This document shows positions 62,178 through 64,000 of a stretch of 64,000 nt of DNA, piece by piece; the first letter of the stretch is position 1; each line of letters opens with the position of its first letter. The DNA lies in contig CAIPGC010000106.1 in NCBI GenBank assembly GCA_903864505.1, positions 1 through 64,000 of the forward strand. The letters run 5' to 3'. The notes beneath the pieces are model-generated. The model searched no databases and had not been told where the DNA came from. It saw only the letters and a program-made list of their open reading frames with translations. A program made the position numbers and the translations under genes. Source of the DNA: an uncultured beta proteobacterium (GTDB taxonomy: Bacteria > Pseudomonadota > Gammaproteobacteria > Burkholderiales > Burkholderiaceae_C).

Positions 62178-62587
62178 ACATCGTTCTTGACACCAACATT
62201 GTTCTGGACCTCTACGTTTTCAGTGACCCGGCGGCGGCCCCCCTGTTTGAAGCGCTGAAAGCAGGCCGGCTGCGTTGGCTGGCCACAGCACCCATGCGCG
62301 ACGAACTGATGCGGGTTTTGACCTACCCGCAGATCGTCAAAAGCCTTCTCCACCACCGCCGGGGTCCCGCACCGGTACTGGCACAGTTTGATGCAGCTGC
62401 CACGATTTTTGCGCCCGCCCCCAAAGCCGGCGTCACCTGCAAAGACCCCGACGACCAGAAGTTCATCGACCTGGCAGTTGCGCAGCGGGCGATGCTGCTG
62501 AGCAAGGACCGGGCGGTGTTGTGCATGCGCAAGCGTTTGCTGACCCTTGGGGTGCCAGTGCACACAGGGTTCGGGGCACAAACATAG
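62174..62587 (+). CDS. PIN domain ribonuclease-like protein
   Basis: A 137-residue PIN-fold protein of the COG1569-like group, some members of which are toxins. Acidic active-site candidates lie in VLDTNIVLDL, APMRDELMRVL, KDPDDQKFIDLA and LLSKDRAVL. GTG 62174 overlaps the methyltransferase stop, so it is part of the lptA-rpoN transcription unit. No antitoxin gene is next to it, so a housekeeping RNA role is as likely as a toxin role. Confidence 0.87.
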   Translation: MNIVLDTNIVLDLYVFSDPAAAPLFEALKAGRLRWLATAPMRDELMRVLTYPQIVKSLLHHRRGPAPVLAQFDAAATIFAPAPKAGVTCKDPDDQKFIDLAVAQRAMLLSKDRAVLCMRKRLLTLGVPVHTGFGAQT

Positions 62588-62595
62588 CCGCGTTC

Positions 62596-63585
62596 TTATG
62601 CTGGGAAGTGGTTAAAGGATGCGAACCGGTTCTCCACCGGCTCACCCCGCTCGTTCACCAGACGCAAGCCCGCAGCGGTTTCAATAACTCCAATACGGGT
62701 TACTGCCGCGCCGCAGCCTTGTGCAGCGGCCTCGACGGCGCCACGCCGGGCCGCTGGCGCGGTGAACACCAGTTCATAGTCGTCGCCGCCGGCGAGCACG
62801 CATTGCAGCGCTTGCTCGGTACTGAAGCTCGAACCGTTAGAGCCGTGAGGCCCCGTGGCATATGCGCGAGCAGCTAGCAAAGTTATAGCAACTGAGGTGT
62901 TGACGGTGGCACCCACGCCAGAGCGTTCCAGGATATGCCCGAGGTCCCCGAGCAGGCCATCACTGATATCGGCACAGGCGCTGGCAATGCCGCGCAGGGC
63001 CAGTCCGAGCGCTACGCGGGGGGTCGGTTGCTCCAGCCGCTGTCGGGCAGAGGCAAGTACCTGCGGTGCAAGTGCAAGCGTGCCCTGCAGTGCCCGCAAG
63101 GCAAGTGCTGCATCGCCCAGGGTGCCGCTGGCGTAGATGTCGTCTCCTGCACGGGCACCGCTGCGCAGCAGGGCCTGCCCGACCGGTACCTCGCCAAAGA
63201 CCGTGACGCAGATGTTCAAGGGGCCCTGCGTGGTGTCGCCGCCAATCAACTCACAGTCATGCTCATCGGCAAGCGCCAGCAGTCCCTGCGAGAATGGCTG
63301 CAGCCAGGCCGGGTCGGCTCGGGGTAGCGCCAGCGCCAGCGTAAACGCCAGCGGCCGCGCGCCACAGGCGGCCAGATCGCTCAGGTTCACCGCCAGCGCC
63401 TTGTGGCCAAGTGTGTGTGGGTCGACATTGGCAAAGAAGTGTCGGTTCTCCACCAGCATGTCGGTGGAAATCGCCAGCTGCATGCCGGGGGCCATCTGAA
63501 GCAGGGCGCAGTCGTCGCCGACACCCAGCACGGCACGCCGGGTGGGTCGTGTGAAATACTGCGCAATGAGTTCGAACTCGCCCAT
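62596..63585 (-). CDS. thiL: Thiamine-monophosphate kinase
   Basis: A 329-residue ATP-dependent enzyme of the AIR synthase fold that makes thiamine diphosphate. Cues are MGEFELIAQYF at the start, VGDDCALLQ, STDMLVENRHF, GHKALAVNLSDLAACGA, GGDTTQGP, ADISDGLLGDLGHIL and AGGDDYELVFTAP. ATG 63585 overlaps the apaG stop by one base. A dispersed repeat copy encodes residues 233-249, where relatives are variable. It converges on the PIN gene with an 8-bp gap. Confidence 0.96.
   Translation of the reverse strand: MGEFELIAQYFTRPTRRAVLGVGDDCALLQMAPGMQLAISTDMLVENRHFFANVDPHTLGHKALAVNLSDLAACGARPLAFTLALALPRADPAWLQPFSQGLLALADEHDCELIGGDTTQGPLNICVTVFGEVPVGQALLRSGARAGDDIYASGTLGDAALALRALQGTLALAPQVLASARQRLEQPTPRVALGLALRGIASACADISDGLLGDLGHILERSGVGATVNTSVAITLLAARAYATGPHGSNGSSFSTEQALQCVLAGGDDYELVFTAPAARRGAVEAAAQGCGAAVTRIGVIETAAGLRLVNERGEPVENRFASFNHFPA
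62840..62889 (-). repeat. 17-nt-core dispersed repeat, copy in thiL
   Basis: Minus-strand core GCTATAACTTTGCTAGC (62873-62889), followed by TGCTCGCGCATATGCCACGG and GGCC. It is sense to thiL and in frame 0, encoding AITLLAARAYATGP. Confidence 0.75.
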
Positions 63586-63986
63586 CAGTGCAGGGTGCGC
63601 GAGCCACCGGTGCCGCAATCGCCGCTGAGGGCATCGAGCACAAACATGGGCACATCGGCATCGAATTTTTCACCGTCTTCGGCCACGCAGAACAGGCTTC
63701 CGTGCATGGTTCCGGTGGGCGTGCGCAGGCGTGTGCCGCTGGTGTACTCGAACGATTGTCCCGGTTTGAGAAACGGTTGCTGACCAACCACCCCCAGACC
63801 CTTTACCTTTTCGGTGATGCCCTGGGCGTCATTGACGTTCCAGGTGCGGGAAATGACCTGCGCGGCAATGTCGCCGGTGTTGGTGATGGTGACGGTGTAG
63901 GCGAAAACGTACTGTTCCTCGTCCGGCGCGGACTGCTCGGACAGGTACTGCGGAACGACTTCCACCAAAAGCTGGTACTTGGGCAT
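63585..63986 (-). CDS. apaG: ApaG family protein
   Basis: A 133-residue fibronectin-III-like beta protein (CorD/ApaG) of unclear role, linked in enterobacteria to Co2+/Mg2+ tolerance. The strands FAYTVTITNTGDIAAQVISR, NVNDAQG, VVGQQPFLKPGQSFEYTSG and TPTGTMHGSLFC are typical. It has the usual length. It is coupled to thiL (TGATG). The upstream region leaves the window after 14 bases. Confidence 0.95.
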   Translation of the reverse strand: MPKYQLLVEVVPQYLSEQSAPDEEQYVFAYTVTITNTGDIAAQVISRTWNVNDAQGITEKVKGLGVVGQQPFLKPGQSFEYTSGTRLRTPTGTMHGSLFCVAEDGEKFDADVPMFVLDALSGDCGTGGSRTLH

Positions 63987-64000
63987 GGCGCAATGCTACC

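Overview
The window is a gene-dense, high-GC chromosomal segment of a betaproteobacterium, most likely a member of the Comamonadaceae (a Rhodoferax/Polaromonas-like genome). The gene orders argS-SPOR protein-dsbA, recG-oxyR-ubiA and lptA-lptB-rpoN, together with a DUF3567 protein, a PhaM-type PHA protein and short dispersed repeats that run through coding sequences, all point there. No rRNA, tRNA, CRISPR array, prophage, transposase or replication origin was seen. Genus assignment is inference; no database was consulted.

Layout. 0-3 kb: a partial unknown gene and pilT (minus strand), then the PLP-homeostasis gene yggS with a DUF2726-like protein. 2.7-8 kb: an Lrp-type regulator, an orphan ABC binding protein, a 389-bp non-coding inverted-repeat element, and a 1032-residue PutA without the DNA-binding domain. 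8-17 kb: a pentaheme cytochrome c, a B12/radical SAM enzyme, and a five-gene minus-strand operon joining E1 alpha/beta of a 2-oxoacid dehydrogenase to a TRAP transporter (DctQ, DctM, DctP). 17-23 kb: a secreted coiled-coil protein, a secreted alpha/beta hydrolase coupled to a NatAB-like ABC exporter, and an arginase-asparaginase operon. 23-36 kb: a BCCP-carboxyltransferase fusion, a lipoprotein, a class V aminotransferase, a TldD/TldE pair, glcD, psd, an enoyl-CoA hydratase, purU, DUF3567, DUF3108 and a fumarylacetoacetase-like protein that lacks key metal ligands.

36-47 kb: MarC, a copper chaperone, PhaM plus a FIST sensor, a membrane protein and tgt. Next comes a tightly coupled operon of a RavA-like MoxR ATPase, a ViaA-like VWA protein and a DUF364/DUF4213 putative metal-chelation protein, which separates tgt from queA. 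47-64 kb: recG, a coiled-coil protein, oxyR, ubiA, a CPA2 antiporter, argS, a SPOR protein, dsbA, a DHH phosphoesterase, a 56-residue basic protein, and lptA-lptB-rpoN-THUMP methyltransferase-PIN protein joined by start/stop overlaps. The window ends with thiL and apaG on the other strand.

The least-described signals are: (i) a degenerate repeat with a 17-nt partly palindromic core, found at least eleven times, inside yggS, putA (three copies), glcD, a DUF3108 gene, rpoN, the methyltransferase gene and thiL, with five sense copies read in the same frame; (ii) the RavA-ViaA-DUF364 module between queA and tgt; (iii) a second, GC-rich repeat that adds about 30 residues inside the proline dehydrogenase domain of PutA; and (iv) the 389-bp inverted-repeat element upstream of putA. 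Metabolically the window favours amino-acid and organic-acid use (proline, arginine, asparagine, glycolate, 2-oxo acids), envelope assembly and redox or metal handling.
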